NCBI GenBank assembly: GCA_964451325.1
Contig: CAYVHO010000003.1
Span: 124,001 to 188,000 of the forward strand
Length of the DNA stretch: 64,000 bases
Direction: 5' to 3'
Origin: JAADHI01 sp964451325
Lineage (GTDB): Bacteria; Nitrospirota; Nitrospiria; SBBL01; JAADHI01
Under the pieces are notes generated by a model, which was given only the letters and a program-made list of their open reading frames with translations, was not told where the DNA came from and searched no databases. Position 1 is the first letter of the stretch; each line of letters starts with the position of its first letter. Shown here in pieces: positions 9,401 to 16,601 of the stretch. The position numbers and the translations under genes were made by a program.

Positions 9401-9920
9401 TCATCTCGAAAAAGTATTGGAAACTTTTTCATTTCCGAGACAGCAAAGCGGGGAACACCTCTGTCTTTCCGATTATTGTCGTGAAACGACATCAAACGAA
9501 TGGGATTCGGTCGCCCTTTTTGTCGTCACAGTGGGGCAGGGCGTGCGCACGCTTTCAGAAAAATGGAAAACTGAAGGGGAATACCTCCGTTCTCACCTAC
9601 TTCAAGCCCTTGCCATTGAGGCCGCAGAAGCATTTGCCGAAGTCCTACATCAAGAAATTCGTGCAGGCTGGGGCATGGCCGACCCTGAAGACTTAAACAT
9701 TCGGGACATCTTAAAAAACAAATATCAGGGCATTCGTGTGAGTTTTGGTTATCCAGCCTGTCCTGAGATGTCTGATCAGGAAAAACTGTTCCGACTTTTA
9801 AATGTCAGTGATGAGATTGGGGTGAATTTAACGGAGGGGCATATGATGGACCCCGAAGCTTCTGTTTCTGCGATGGTCTTCCATCACCCGGAGGCAAAAT
9901 ATTTCAGGGCGGATCGCTAA
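6459..9920 (+). CDS. metH: Cobalamin-dependent methionine synthase
   Basis: 1153 residues with all four MetH modules in order. The homocysteine-binding barrel (1-~310) has DGAMGTMIQ at the start and zinc ligands in LNCATG (~223) and GGCCGT (~286). The methyltetrahydrofolate-binding barrel runs from ~332 (IIVGERTNVIGSRKF). The B12-binding cap and Rossmann domain (~625-880) has the axial-His motif DVHDIGKN near 721. The reactivation domain (~905-1150) includes YPACPEMSDQ. The enzyme methylates homocysteine using methylcobalamin. Linker residues 855-900 are Lys/Pro-rich. An AGGGGA Shine-Dalgarno precedes the ATG. No cobalamin or SAM riboswitch is evident in the 134 bp upstream. Confidence 0.97.
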   Translation: MSEQIKSILQERILVMDGAMGTMIQARALSDDDFGGAELEGCNENLNITRPDVIQSIHEIYFDAGSDIVETNTFGGAGIVLAEYGLENKVLEINRYGAQIARTAAEKFSTPERPRFVAGSMGPTTKAITVTGGVTFDQLLSDFELQAQGLIEGGVDLLLLETAQDTLNLKAGVIGICKAQKSLGTTIPIMVSATIEPTGTMLAGQGVEALYTALEHFPLLSIGLNCATGPEFMTDHIRALSEMAACLVSVYPNAGLPNEDGEYEETPEGLAEKLRRFVDEGWVNIIGGCCGTTPAHIAEIAKMVAGRGPRIAKPTKKTTVSGIEFLQIEDEMRPIIVGERTNVIGSRKFKRLIVEGKIEEGAEIGRAQVKTGAQIIDVCMANPDRDEVADIDIFIQELNKKIKAPIMIDSTDTEVTEVALKHCQGKCIVNSINLEEGESRFEEIVPLLKKYGGAIVVGCIDEDPDQGMGVTRARKMEISKRSYQLLTEKYRIAAEDIIFDPLVFPVGTGDKNYIGSAAETIEGIRLIKTAFPEVKTILGISNVSFGLPPAGREVLNAVFLYHTVQAGLDYAIVNSEKLERYPSIPKHERELSENLLFWRGDDPVGAFAAHFKTKKEVPKKDRPKLPLDERLGMYIVEGSKDGLVDDLNLKLKEMAALNIINGPLMTGMAEVGRLFNANELIVAEVLQSAEAMKAAVLHLEPLMEKGDTSSRGKIILATVKGDVHDIGKNLVEIILSNNGFEVVNLGIKVPPEALVKAVRENQPDMIGLSGLLVKSAHQMVTTAKDLKQAGIDLPILVGGAALTRRFTTLKIAGSYSGPVLYAKDAMDGLSLANQLSDHSERDLLLERIQVEAAKMAKEAGTKQKKPLPSTKTAPEALHSKVRRDGPIPKAPHFDPHVTQNGPLSKIFSFINPAMLYGNHLGLKGNLEKLRAEGDKKAEKLFESVEAMKKEVLEKNSLSAQGLYRYFPCRAEGNNLMIYDPNHLEKVLETFSFPRQQSGEHLCLSDYCRETTSNEWDSVALFVVTVGQGVRTLSEKWKTEGEYLRSHLLQALAIEAAEAFAEVLHQEIRAGWGMADPEDLNIRDILKNKYQGIRVSFGYPACPEMSDQEKLFRLLNVSDEIGVNLTEGHMMDPEASVSAMVFHHPEAKYFRADR

Positions 9921-9953
9921 GAAAGTCAGGACAAGCCGATTGAAGAACCGTGG

Positions 9954-9973
9954 ATTCCCGCCTGCGCGGGAAT
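9954..9973. repeat. Palindrome ATTCCCGC-CTGC-GCGGGAAT between convergent genes
   Basis: 8-bp perfect stem with a 4-nt loop, 34 bp after the metH stop and 17 bp before the stop of the convergent PD40 gene. The core resembles a short GC-rich palindrome that is dispersed in many proteobacterial genomes. It could act as a bidirectional 3'-end structure. No T-run directly follows it. Confidence 0.5.
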
Positions 9974-9989
9974 GACGATTTTAATATCC

Positions 9990-11813
9990 TCAGGGAGCCG
10001 TTGAAAAAGTCCGAACCAGACTGTCCGTCACGCCGCCGTTTCCGTCTTTTGCAGTAATTTTCCAATTATAGCTGGTTTCAGCAAGTAGACCTCCGACAGT
10101 TGAGGTCAACTCAGTGCCCTCGCCGTCTATGCTCGGTGGTGTGCTGCTACTGCTACCCCCACCGCCACTCTTACATGCGCTCAGAATAAGAATACCTGTA
10201 ATCAGAACAAGGCTCTGAAAGCAAAACAACCGTTTTTTTCGCCCACTTTGAGCAGACATAAAAACCACGCCAATAAAAAAAAGCCCCGAACTTACGGCAT
10301 AAAATGCCGTTTGTTCCCCCAGCGTTTTTGAAACCACCGTGGGTGCAGGACAGGAGGAGAGGTCTAAAGGATCATAGTCTGCTGTCTTACAAAGTAAAAG
10401 CTCATAGGTCAGCGTATCCCCATCGGGATCGCTTGAGGGCAACCACTTAAATTCGACGTTACGTCCAAGCCCCGTTTCCCCATTTTGAGGCGAAACCAAG
10501 ACAGGCGCCGTGGGTGCATTGTTCGCACCCGCTGCGGCCAAGCCTGTTCCAGTCAGCGTGATGTTTGAAAGACTTGCAGGTGACCAGGCCGGGGTTCGGC
10601 CTGTGGTGCCAAGAATGGTGTCCAGCAGAACGCCTGTTTCAGAATCAATAATAAACAGGATCCCATTGTCCGTATCCCCGGATCCCGCAGCCCTGCGAAA
10701 AACAATTTTATCACCATCCGGCGACCAGGAGGGCTGGCTGTCTTCACTGCCGGATGGCGAAACAGTCAATTGAACGGTTGTATTTAAACCACCTCCCGCA
10801 TCTGCTCGGCTGATACCATTGGTCATATCTTCCATAAAAGCGATCTGTTGCCCATCCGGCGACCAGGAAGGTGTAAACCCACCCGAAACAATCAGGTTTT
10901 GATCTGCCACATCGGTACTTTTAGTAAAAATATTATTGGGGTCTTGTATGGGAAGCCCTCCTGGGATGGCTTGGCGAAAAACAATTTTTTGACTATCGGA
11001 GGACCAATCAGGGGAATGGGCTTCCCCCGAAACAGAACTTACACCTAAAACCTGTTCGAATTGGGGAATACTGAGGTCGAAAAGAAAGAGCCCCCCCAAA
11101 CTGGTCTCCCTCATGATAATTTTATTGCCATCAGGAGACCAATCAGGCATCGTCGCTCTCCCCCCCGAAGCATCATCAGAAATGAGCGTTTCTGACCCAC
11201 CACTGCTCGGCATCCGATAGACGGCAGGGAGACCCGAAGCATCATCCCGGTGAAAAACCAACTGAGCACCATCGGGCGACCAACTGAGAAAATCTTCGGC
11301 GGAGCCACTGATCTGCGTCGTGAGCACACTGACGACCTGGGAGCTGACTCCGTAAAGGCTGATACCATTGGTTGTCGCATCGTGAAAAGCAATTTTCTCT
11401 TCTTCAAGAGAGAGATTTAAAAATGCGGTGTGAAGCCCTGTGAATTCGGGATCAAAACGGATCGCAACCGTACAGTTCTCATTGGGGGCAAGGGTAGGTG
11501 TTGTCGATAGACAGGGATTACCACCACCATTGAGATCAAGCGTGAAAGCCTCAGCGCCCTCTCCAGAAATTCTGATTGCAAATAAGGGTTTTACGCTTCC
11601 ACTTGTATTGGTAATGGTAACGGTCTGCTCAGCCGTCGCACCCGCAGCCGTTTCCAGGGAACCAAAGGGCATCAAACGGTCGTCCCCAGGGGAGATACTG
11701 TCCGCAACGGTCAGATCTGTTGCGAATGAGGAAAAGGGAGAGAGCACAACAAACAAAAACACCCACCCGATCAACAAAAAAGACCAGTGCTTCAAGAACT
11801 TGCTTGGGGACAT
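9990..11813 (-). CDS. Exported PD40 (WD40-like/TolB-type) repeat protein with split FN3-like domain
   Basis: 607 residues from the ATG at 11813, preceded by AAGGAG at good spacing; a longer reading starts 27 bp upstream. Signal peptide, then a choice-of-anchor/ASPM-like Ig domain (TVTITNTSG...CTVAIRFDP...HTAFLNL). At least five PD40 blades follow, each with W-S-P-D-G or a variant (SWSPDGAQLVF, DWSPDGNKII, DWSSDSQKIVF, SWSPDGQQIAF, SWSPDGDKIVF). The C-terminus begins an FN3-like domain (PVLVSPQNGE...FKWLPSSDPDGDTLTYEL) that is interrupted by two hydrophobic stretches, a RKKR turn and a lipobox-like LSACKSGGGG. It then resumes as TSYNWKITAKDGNGG..DS..RTFST. Probably surface-associated; no enzymatic role is evident. 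Confidence 0.8.
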   Translation of the reverse strand: MSPSKFLKHWSFLLIGWVFLFVVLSPFSSFATDLTVADSISPGDDRLMPFGSLETAAGATAEQTVTITNTSGSVKPLFAIRISGEGAEAFTLDLNGGGNPCLSTTPTLAPNENCTVAIRFDPEFTGLHTAFLNLSLEEEKIAFHDATTNGISLYGVSSQVVSVLTTQISGSAEDFLSWSPDGAQLVFHRDDASGLPAVYRMPSSGGSETLISDDASGGRATMPDWSPDGNKIIMRETSLGGLFLFDLSIPQFEQVLGVSSVSGEAHSPDWSSDSQKIVFRQAIPGGLPIQDPNNIFTKSTDVADQNLIVSGGFTPSWSPDGQQIAFMEDMTNGISRADAGGGLNTTVQLTVSPSGSEDSQPSWSPDGDKIVFRRAAGSGDTDNGILFIIDSETGVLLDTILGTTGRTPAWSPASLSNITLTGTGLAAAGANNAPTAPVLVSPQNGETGLGRNVEFKWLPSSDPDGDTLTYELLLCKTADYDPLDLSSCPAPTVVSKTLGEQTAFYAVSSGLFFIGVVFMSAQSGRKKRLFCFQSLVLITGILILSACKSGGGGSSSSTPPSIDGEGTELTSTVGGLLAETSYNWKITAKDGNGGVTDSLVRTFSTAP

Positions 11814-11898
11814 TGCATTTCTCCTTACAATACAAGGCAATTAAGTAACAATATCAACATAAAATCAATTTTTATATTGATATTGTACCATAAGGTCT

Positions 11899-12441
11899 CT
11901 ATTTAGAGAAAAAATGCGTTTTATACCAAAAAAAGGCAAGCAAGGTCTTGCTGTCCACGATTTTTCCGGAAAGTGCCTGTTGATGGGCTGCTTCAAAAGG
12001 CAAGGTCACGACTTCAATAAATTCGCCCGCGTCAAGAGACTGTGCAGGAAGTGCACTTAAATCTCGCCCGAGAAAGACCTTGATCTGGCCGCTCGAAAAA
12101 CCCACAGAATGGTAATACATAAACATAAAATCAAGCTGCTGCGGGCGATACCCAATTTCTTCTGCGCATTCTCGCCCAGCCGTTTCGAGCGGTTTTTCCC
12201 CTGGATCAATCACACCTGCGGGAATTTCTAAAGTAATTTGTTTGATCGCAGGACGATATTGACGCACGAGATGCACATTTCCCGCTGCATCAATGGGCAG
12301 AATACCCACCGCATCAGGCGGGACAATAATTTCCCGTTTGGCTTCTTTCCCATCAGGTTGACGTACAATCTGCTCTTCTGCACGCAAATAGCGTCCCTGA
12401 TAAACGACTTTTGTCCGGAGTAGGGTTTCAGTCAAATCCAT
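11899..12441 (-). CDS. Nudix hydrolase, ADP-ribose pyrophosphatase-like
   Basis: 180 residues. The Nudix box is complete: G-x5-E-x7-R-E-C-x-E-E-x-G in AGVIDPGEKPLETAGRECAEEIG. An N-terminal beta domain with VRQYRP precedes it, as in ADP-ribose pyrophosphatases. These enzymes cleave ADP-ribose or related nucleoside diphosphate sugars in the cytoplasm. The gene lies 15 bp downstream of glgP on the same strand, so the pair may be co-transcribed. That would be consistent with nucleotide-sugar/glycogen metabolism, but the link is inferred. Its Shine-Dalgarno (AGAGG) falls inside a repeat end described separately. Confidence 0.88.
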   Translation of the reverse strand: MDLTETLLRTKVVYQGRYLRAEEQIVRQPDGKEAKREIIVPPDAVGILPIDAAGNVHLVRQYRPAIKQITLEIPAGVIDPGEKPLETAGRECAEEIGYRPQQLDFMFMYYHSVGFSSGQIKVFLGRDLSALPAQSLDAGEFIEVVTLPFEAAHQQALSGKIVDSKTLLAFFWYKTHFFSK

Positions 12442-12448
12442 TACAGGA

Positions 12449-12467
12449 ACCTCTGATTAAGTCTGGG
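12449..12467. repeat. Solo terminal sequence of the short inverted-repeat element
   Basis: The 19 bases here are exactly the reverse complement of 58494-58512, the right end of the element at 58354-58518. They also match its left end at 17 of 19 positions when taken as 12445-12463. This end forms the last codons and stop of glgP and the ribosome-binding region of the Nudix gene. No internal part of the element is seen here. Confidence 0.6.
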
Positions 12468-14616
12468 GCGATTGTTTCTCAGTTTGAGCAAAATTTTCCC
12501 CATTGATGGCCGGGGCATAAAACCGAGTGGTGTATTCTTTGACCGCACGGCGCATCGAAAACTGAGGCACAATCGTACGGATGGTTTCCTTCATCAAGGC
12601 CGTCCACCCACGCGGAACGTGGTCTGAATCCCGTCGGTAGTAGAGTGGAATCACCTCATTTTCCAGTATTTCATACAAACTATTGGCATCGGCGGCGTCA
12701 GCCTCTTCCTGAGAAGATCCGGATGCCCCCCCAAAGGCCCAGCCATTCGAGCCATTGTAGGCCTCAGGCCACCAACCATCGGGGATACTCAACTGTGGCA
12801 CACCATTTAAAGCCGCCTTCATGCCGCTGGTTCCGCTGGCTTCGAGTGGTGGACGCGGCGAATTGAGCCAGATATCAACCCCTTGTACCAAAAAATGTGC
12901 GACGTGCATCTCATAGTTTTCAACAAAAACAATGTGTCCTGCCATTTTAGAATCTTTTGCAAGATTATAAATCTGCTGAAGCAGGCGTTTTCCGATGTCG
13001 TCGGCCGGATGCGCCTTTCCTGCAAAAATAATTTGCACCGGACGTCTGAGATTGCCCAGTATTTTTTTGAGACGTTCCAAATCATGAAAAATCAAATTCG
13101 CCCGTTTGTAACCCGCAAAACGTCGTGCATAACCAATGGTCAGGGCCTCTGGATCAAGCAGGGTGCCTGCAGCCAGTAATTGCACAGGTTCGGCTCTGTC
13201 ACGTAACCAGGCCATACGCGCCCGTTCTCTAATAAAATTCAACAGCTTTCGTTTCATTTGCTGGCGAATTTCCCACAAAATTTTATCCGGGATATCGGAG
13301 GCACGCTGCCAAAGCGCCACATCATCGTGACGCTCGGCCCAGTCTGGGGCGATATAACGCCGAAAAAGCTCAATCAACTCTGGAGCGATCCAAGTGGCCG
13401 TATGGATGCCATTGGTAATCGAGGTGATGGGCACATCCTTTTCTTCAGAATCGGGCCAGAGATGCTGCCACATTTTGCGACTGACCTTGCCGTGTTGGGC
13501 ACTCACGGCGTTCTTCCATTTGGAAAGCCCTAAGGCCAAGACCGTCATATTGAAGGCTTCCCCCCAATCTTCCTGATGTTTTCCCAAAGCCCAGAACTTC
13601 GCTTGATCCAGACCCAATTCCGGCCAATAGCTTGAAAAATACTTTGCAACAAGATGAGAAGGAAAGGCATCGTGGCCCGCAGGAACAGGGGTGTGTGTTG
13701 TGAACACGGTCGTTTTACGAATGATTGCAGCTGCCGTATCAAAATCTTCACCCGCTGCGACACGCTCGCGAATACGCTCCAACATCTGAAAAGCGGTATG
13801 GCCTTCGTTACAGTGCCAAACTGCGGGTGAGATCCCCAATGCGCGTAACAAACGGACTCCACCAATACCCAGGACGATTTCTTGCCGGATTCTTAAATCT
13901 TCGTCTCCCGCATAAAGTCTCGCGGAAAGCTCACGATCCCAGGGCTCGTTTTGCGGGATATTGGTATCCATGAGAAACAAACGCGCCCGACCCACTTTCA
14001 CCTTCCAGGCCGCAATATAGATCATGCGTTGTCCCACAGGAATTTGAATAAAACGTTCCCCTGTCTCACTAAATTTGACCGGTTCTATTGCCACACGATT
14101 CATATCAAGCGGGCGATAAATCGCCTCCTGCCAACCATCCGCCTGAACACGCTGCTGGAAATAACCCTGTGGATATAAAAATCCGATACCGATCAGGGGC
14201 AAACCAATTTCTCCGGCTTCTTTACAGTGATCCCCCGCAAGAACCCCTAGGCCACCCGAGTAGATGGGTAAAGAATTATGTAGACCAAATTCAGCAGAAA
14301 AATAGGCAATGGGATGATCAGAAAGTCCGGGAAAAACATCATTCACCCAGGTCTCTTTTGTGGTGTGCAAATGATCAAACCGTTTTAAGACCCCGTCGTA
14401 ATAACGCAGAAAACTCGGATCTTCGACGGCTTCTTTGAGTCGTTCGGCTGTAATGTCTCTTAAAATGGCCACCGGGTTATGATGGGTGCGATCCCAAAGC
14501 ACCCGGTCCAACATTTCAAAAAGTCGTCTTGCTTCCGGATCCCAACTCCACCAAAAATCATAGGCCAGCTCTTTAATCCGTGCAATCCGATCTGGGATTC
14601 CAAAAGTATCCGACAT
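12457..14616 (-). CDS. glgP: Alpha-glucan (glycogen/maltodextrin) phosphorylase, DUF3417-type GT35
   Basis: 719 residues of the shorter phosphorylase class. The DUF3417 N-terminal segment contains IARIKELAYDFWWSWDPEAR, and the catalytic glycosyltransferase follows. Key blocks are HCNEGHTAF, TTHTPVPAGHDAF, IGYARRFAGYKRANLI, and the pyridoxal-phosphate lysine region EASGTSGMKAALNG near residue 597. It phosphorolyses alpha-1,4-glucan to glucose-1-phosphate in the cytoplasm. GAGGAG Shine-Dalgarno before the ATG. The stop codon and the last three residues overlap the end of a short repeat element (12449-12467). Confidence 0.94.
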   Translation of the reverse strand: MSDTFGIPDRIARIKELAYDFWWSWDPEARRLFEMLDRVLWDRTHHNPVAILRDITAERLKEAVEDPSFLRYYDGVLKRFDHLHTTKETWVNDVFPGLSDHPIAYFSAEFGLHNSLPIYSGGLGVLAGDHCKEAGEIGLPLIGIGFLYPQGYFQQRVQADGWQEAIYRPLDMNRVAIEPVKFSETGERFIQIPVGQRMIYIAAWKVKVGRARLFLMDTNIPQNEPWDRELSARLYAGDEDLRIRQEIVLGIGGVRLLRALGISPAVWHCNEGHTAFQMLERIRERVAAGEDFDTAAAIIRKTTVFTTHTPVPAGHDAFPSHLVAKYFSSYWPELGLDQAKFWALGKHQEDWGEAFNMTVLALGLSKWKNAVSAQHGKVSRKMWQHLWPDSEEKDVPITSITNGIHTATWIAPELIELFRRYIAPDWAERHDDVALWQRASDIPDKILWEIRQQMKRKLLNFIRERARMAWLRDRAEPVQLLAAGTLLDPEALTIGYARRFAGYKRANLIFHDLERLKKILGNLRRPVQIIFAGKAHPADDIGKRLLQQIYNLAKDSKMAGHIVFVENYEMHVAHFLVQGVDIWLNSPRPPLEASGTSGMKAALNGVPQLSIPDGWWPEAYNGSNGWAFGGASGSSQEEADAADANSLYEILENEVIPLYYRRDSDHVPRGWTALMKETIRTIVPQFSMRRAVKEYTTRFYAPAINGENFAQTEKQSPQT

Positions 14617-14793
14617 CTATTTCTCTCCTCAAGGGGGAATAAAGTATCCGGCCGCCCCACATCTTGTTCCAGGTCAAAAAAAAAAGGGATAAACCCTTAC
14701 AAAAACATTAAAAGAGTATATCGCAAGTCAGCAATACTGTCAGTTTAAAAAATGCCTTCCAGACTGAATCCGAGCTTCCTTGAAAAAAACGGT

Positions 14794-14823
14794 TTGACGA
14801 TCCTCAATCTCGCACCGTATCAT
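14794..14823 (+). promoter_or_regulatory. Candidate promoter for the rhodanese gene
   Basis: TTGACG (14794-14799) and TATCAT (14818-14823) with an 18-bp spacer. The predicted transcript begins near a small 6-bp hairpin (ATCATC-AGA-GATGAT) followed by seven T residues, an AT-rich attenuator-like structure just before the Shine-Dalgarno. Evidence is sequence only. Confidence 0.4.
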
Positions 14824-14862
14824 CAGAGATGATTTTTTTAACCCTATGTCACGGAGTCAGAT

Positions 14863-15189
14863 GTGTCTGATGATCAAATCTCACCCTTAGCGCTCAAACA
14901 AAAACTTGCAGATGGAGAAGATATTCTTATCTTAGACGTACGGGAACCCATGGAATATCAAACAGCGAAAATAGAGGGTTCCGTCTTGATTCCGCTTGGG
15001 GAACTCGCTGCAAGAACCAATGAACTCGATCCCAAACAAGAAATTATCACTTTGTGTCATCATGGCATGCGTAGCCAAGCGGGTCTGGGCATCCTCGTGA
15101 GTCAAGGATTTAGCACGGTTAAAAATCTCACCGGGGGCATTGATGCTTATGCCCAGGTTGCAGATCCAAGTATTCCGAGATACCGTTAG
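14863..15189 (+). CDS. Single-domain rhodanese-like sulfurtransferase
   Basis: 108 residues from a GTG start with ACGGAG six bases upstream. One rhodanese domain: DVREPMEYQTAKIEGSVLIPLGEL, then the catalytic loop CHHGMRSQ with the persulfide-forming Cys. The loop is that of GlpE/ThiI-type and archaeal-type single-domain rhodaneses. It probably moves sulfane sulfur to an acceptor such as thiosulfate-derived pools. Convergent with a small membrane protein gene. Confidence 0.9.
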   Translation: MSDDQISPLALKQKLADGEDILILDVREPMEYQTAKIEGSVLIPLGELAARTNELDPKQEIITLCHHGMRSQAGLGILVSQGFSTVKNLTGGIDAYAQVADPSIPRYR

Positions 15190-15194
15190 GGGCC

Positions 15195-15398
15195 TCAATC
15201 TAGGATATAGGCTTTGATGTAACGATAGACCATGAAGATCACAAGTAGAGTCAACAAAACGATGTAGGCATTAAAGAGGATAAAAGCGGTTGCGCGGTCT
15301 CTGAAAAAATAATGTCCGAAATAAAGCAGTACCGAGCAACCCAACACACAGACTAAAGCCGCAAGCTTAAAAAGCTTCCCTCCCTTTTTAGAGAGCAT
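15195..15398 (-). CDS. Small two-helix membrane protein, unknown
   Basis: 67 residues with two predicted transmembrane helices (about residues 10-30 and 36-62) and basic N-terminal residues (KKGGKLFK), suggesting both ends are cytoplasmic. I do not recognise a family. It lies downstream of the cupredoxin-like gene on the same strand. Between them is an imperfect 7-bp palindrome (15429-15445), so co-transcription is uncertain. Confidence 0.55.
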   Translation of the reverse strand: MLSKKGGKLFKLAALVCVLGCSVLLYFGHYFFRDRATAFILFNAYIVLLTLLVIFMVYRYIKAYILD

Positions 15399-15475
15399 TT
15401 TCCCCCCAAATAAAGCCTAGTATTTTTAAAGGCCACGCTGGCCTTATTAGATAAGCAGATTTCCTACAAGATTTT

Positions 15476-16459
15476 TTAACGCTTTTTAATCGCTTCTGCG
15501 TCTTTTTTCAGAGCAGAAAGCAGGGCGGCAATCTGTTTTTCCAAGGCGGCAACATTTGTTTCCCCTTTAAGCCCTTGCATCCATTTTCTGATTTGACTGA
15601 ACTCTTCTTCCTGATTAAGGGCGCGGGGCTCGCCAAAATTTTTGGCGATCGCGTTTCGCAGCCCCGACTCCATGAAAAGCGCAGAATGCGTCCGCATCAT
15701 CTTGGTCACAGCCGAACGTTTTTTGTTGCGCTCCCATTTTCCTAATGCTTCGTGCAAACCAAGCCCTACGGCCTTGACTTCTGCGCCCCAGTCCTGTTTA
15801 GCATGGCGGGTCATTTCCAGCGACAAACCTCCGGCAGCGCGTAAATCAATCCTGATGTTTTCGATCTGTGCGCCTATGCTGATTTTTTTTACATTGCCCA
15901 CCAGCTCCCGTCGCGTAAAACTTTGATGCCACGATTCGAGTCGATAGTTGCCGGGAGGAACATTCGATATTTCAAAATGACCTGATCCGTCTGTCGCCGC
16001 ATAAAGCTTTGTCGGGGAAACAAAAATAAGACCTTTCATTTCAGGATGAACTTTGCATTTAAGCGAAACCAGACCACTGTTTTTAAGCAGAACCGATTTT
16101 GTTGTTTTGGGTAAATGTGAAGCAATATTAAAAGAATTTGACGCGCTTTCAGAGCGGATACTATGGATATGCTCATCCTCGTTTTCAAAAAGGATGGTCG
16201 ATCCAGTGGTCACAATACTAAAAGCGGGTGAAAACTGAAGGTCTTTTTGAATAATGGTCACGTTCATCGGCTGCGGTTTGGGCATTTCTGCATTTTCCAG
16301 CAGCAGATAAAGCACAACATTGGGGAGCTTTGTTCCATTGATTGTGACTTCCCCTTTCAGTCCCCCTTGTGCCATTGCGGCTTGGCTACTGATCAGGGAA
16401 AAAAAAGCGACACCCCAAAAAAAATGGAGGCTGGCCCAGCTTCGGAATAAACGTATCAT
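15476..16459 (-). CDS. Exported cupredoxin-like protein with carboxypeptidase-regulatory domain
   Basis: 327 residues. Signal peptide with AAMAQ cleavage site. Residues ~35-165 resemble the methylamine-utilisation/plastocyanin-like group. There is an upstream His-x-His (EDEHIHSIRS) and a C-x2-H-x2-M motif (CKVHPEM), the Cys-His-Met copper-ligand spacing of type 1 copper sites. A short carboxypeptidase-regulatory-like beta domain follows (LYAATDGSGHFEISNVPPGNYRLESWH). The C-terminal ~120 residues are helical and Lys-rich, with no recognised domain. Predicted periplasmic or outer-membrane-associated, possibly electron transfer or copper binding. Not tied by operon to an obvious redox partner. 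Confidence 0.78.
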   Translation of the reverse strand: MIRLFRSWASLHFFWGVAFFSLISSQAAMAQGGLKGEVTINGTKLPNVVLYLLLENAEMPKPQPMNVTIIQKDLQFSPAFSIVTTGSTILFENEDEHIHSIRSESASNSFNIASHLPKTTKSVLLKNSGLVSLKCKVHPEMKGLIFVSPTKLYAATDGSGHFEISNVPPGNYRLESWHQSFTRRELVGNVKKISIGAQIENIRIDLRAAGGLSLEMTRHAKQDWGAEVKAVGLGLHEALGKWERNKKRSAVTKMMRTHSALFMESGLRNAIAKNFGEPRALNQEEEFSQIRKWMQGLKGETNVAALEKQIAALLSALKKDAEAIKKR

Positions 16460-16533
16460 GGGCTGGAGACTATTGAATTTTGTGTGCTTTTGTCAACTCC
16501 GGTCATTTGAGTGATTGCTCACAAAGACGTCAT

Positions 16534-16562
16534 TTGTATTTCAGATGGTTTCATAAGATAAT
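16534..16562 (+). promoter_or_regulatory. Candidate promoter for the HsdR-like gene
   Basis: TTGTAT (16534-16539) and GATAAT (16557-16562) with a 17-bp spacer, ending about 40 bp before the ATG at 16602. It supports the view that the open frame is expressed on its own rather than being residual sequence. Confidence 0.4.
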
Positions 16563-16601
16563 AAGGCCTACAATTTTTAATCAAAGTACAGATTGGGAAA
16601 T

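Noticed and set aside
9954..9973. Mobile element end at the metH 3' palindrome
   Set aside because: Only an 8-bp stem with no flanking inverted repeats or target duplication. Kept as a palindrome only.
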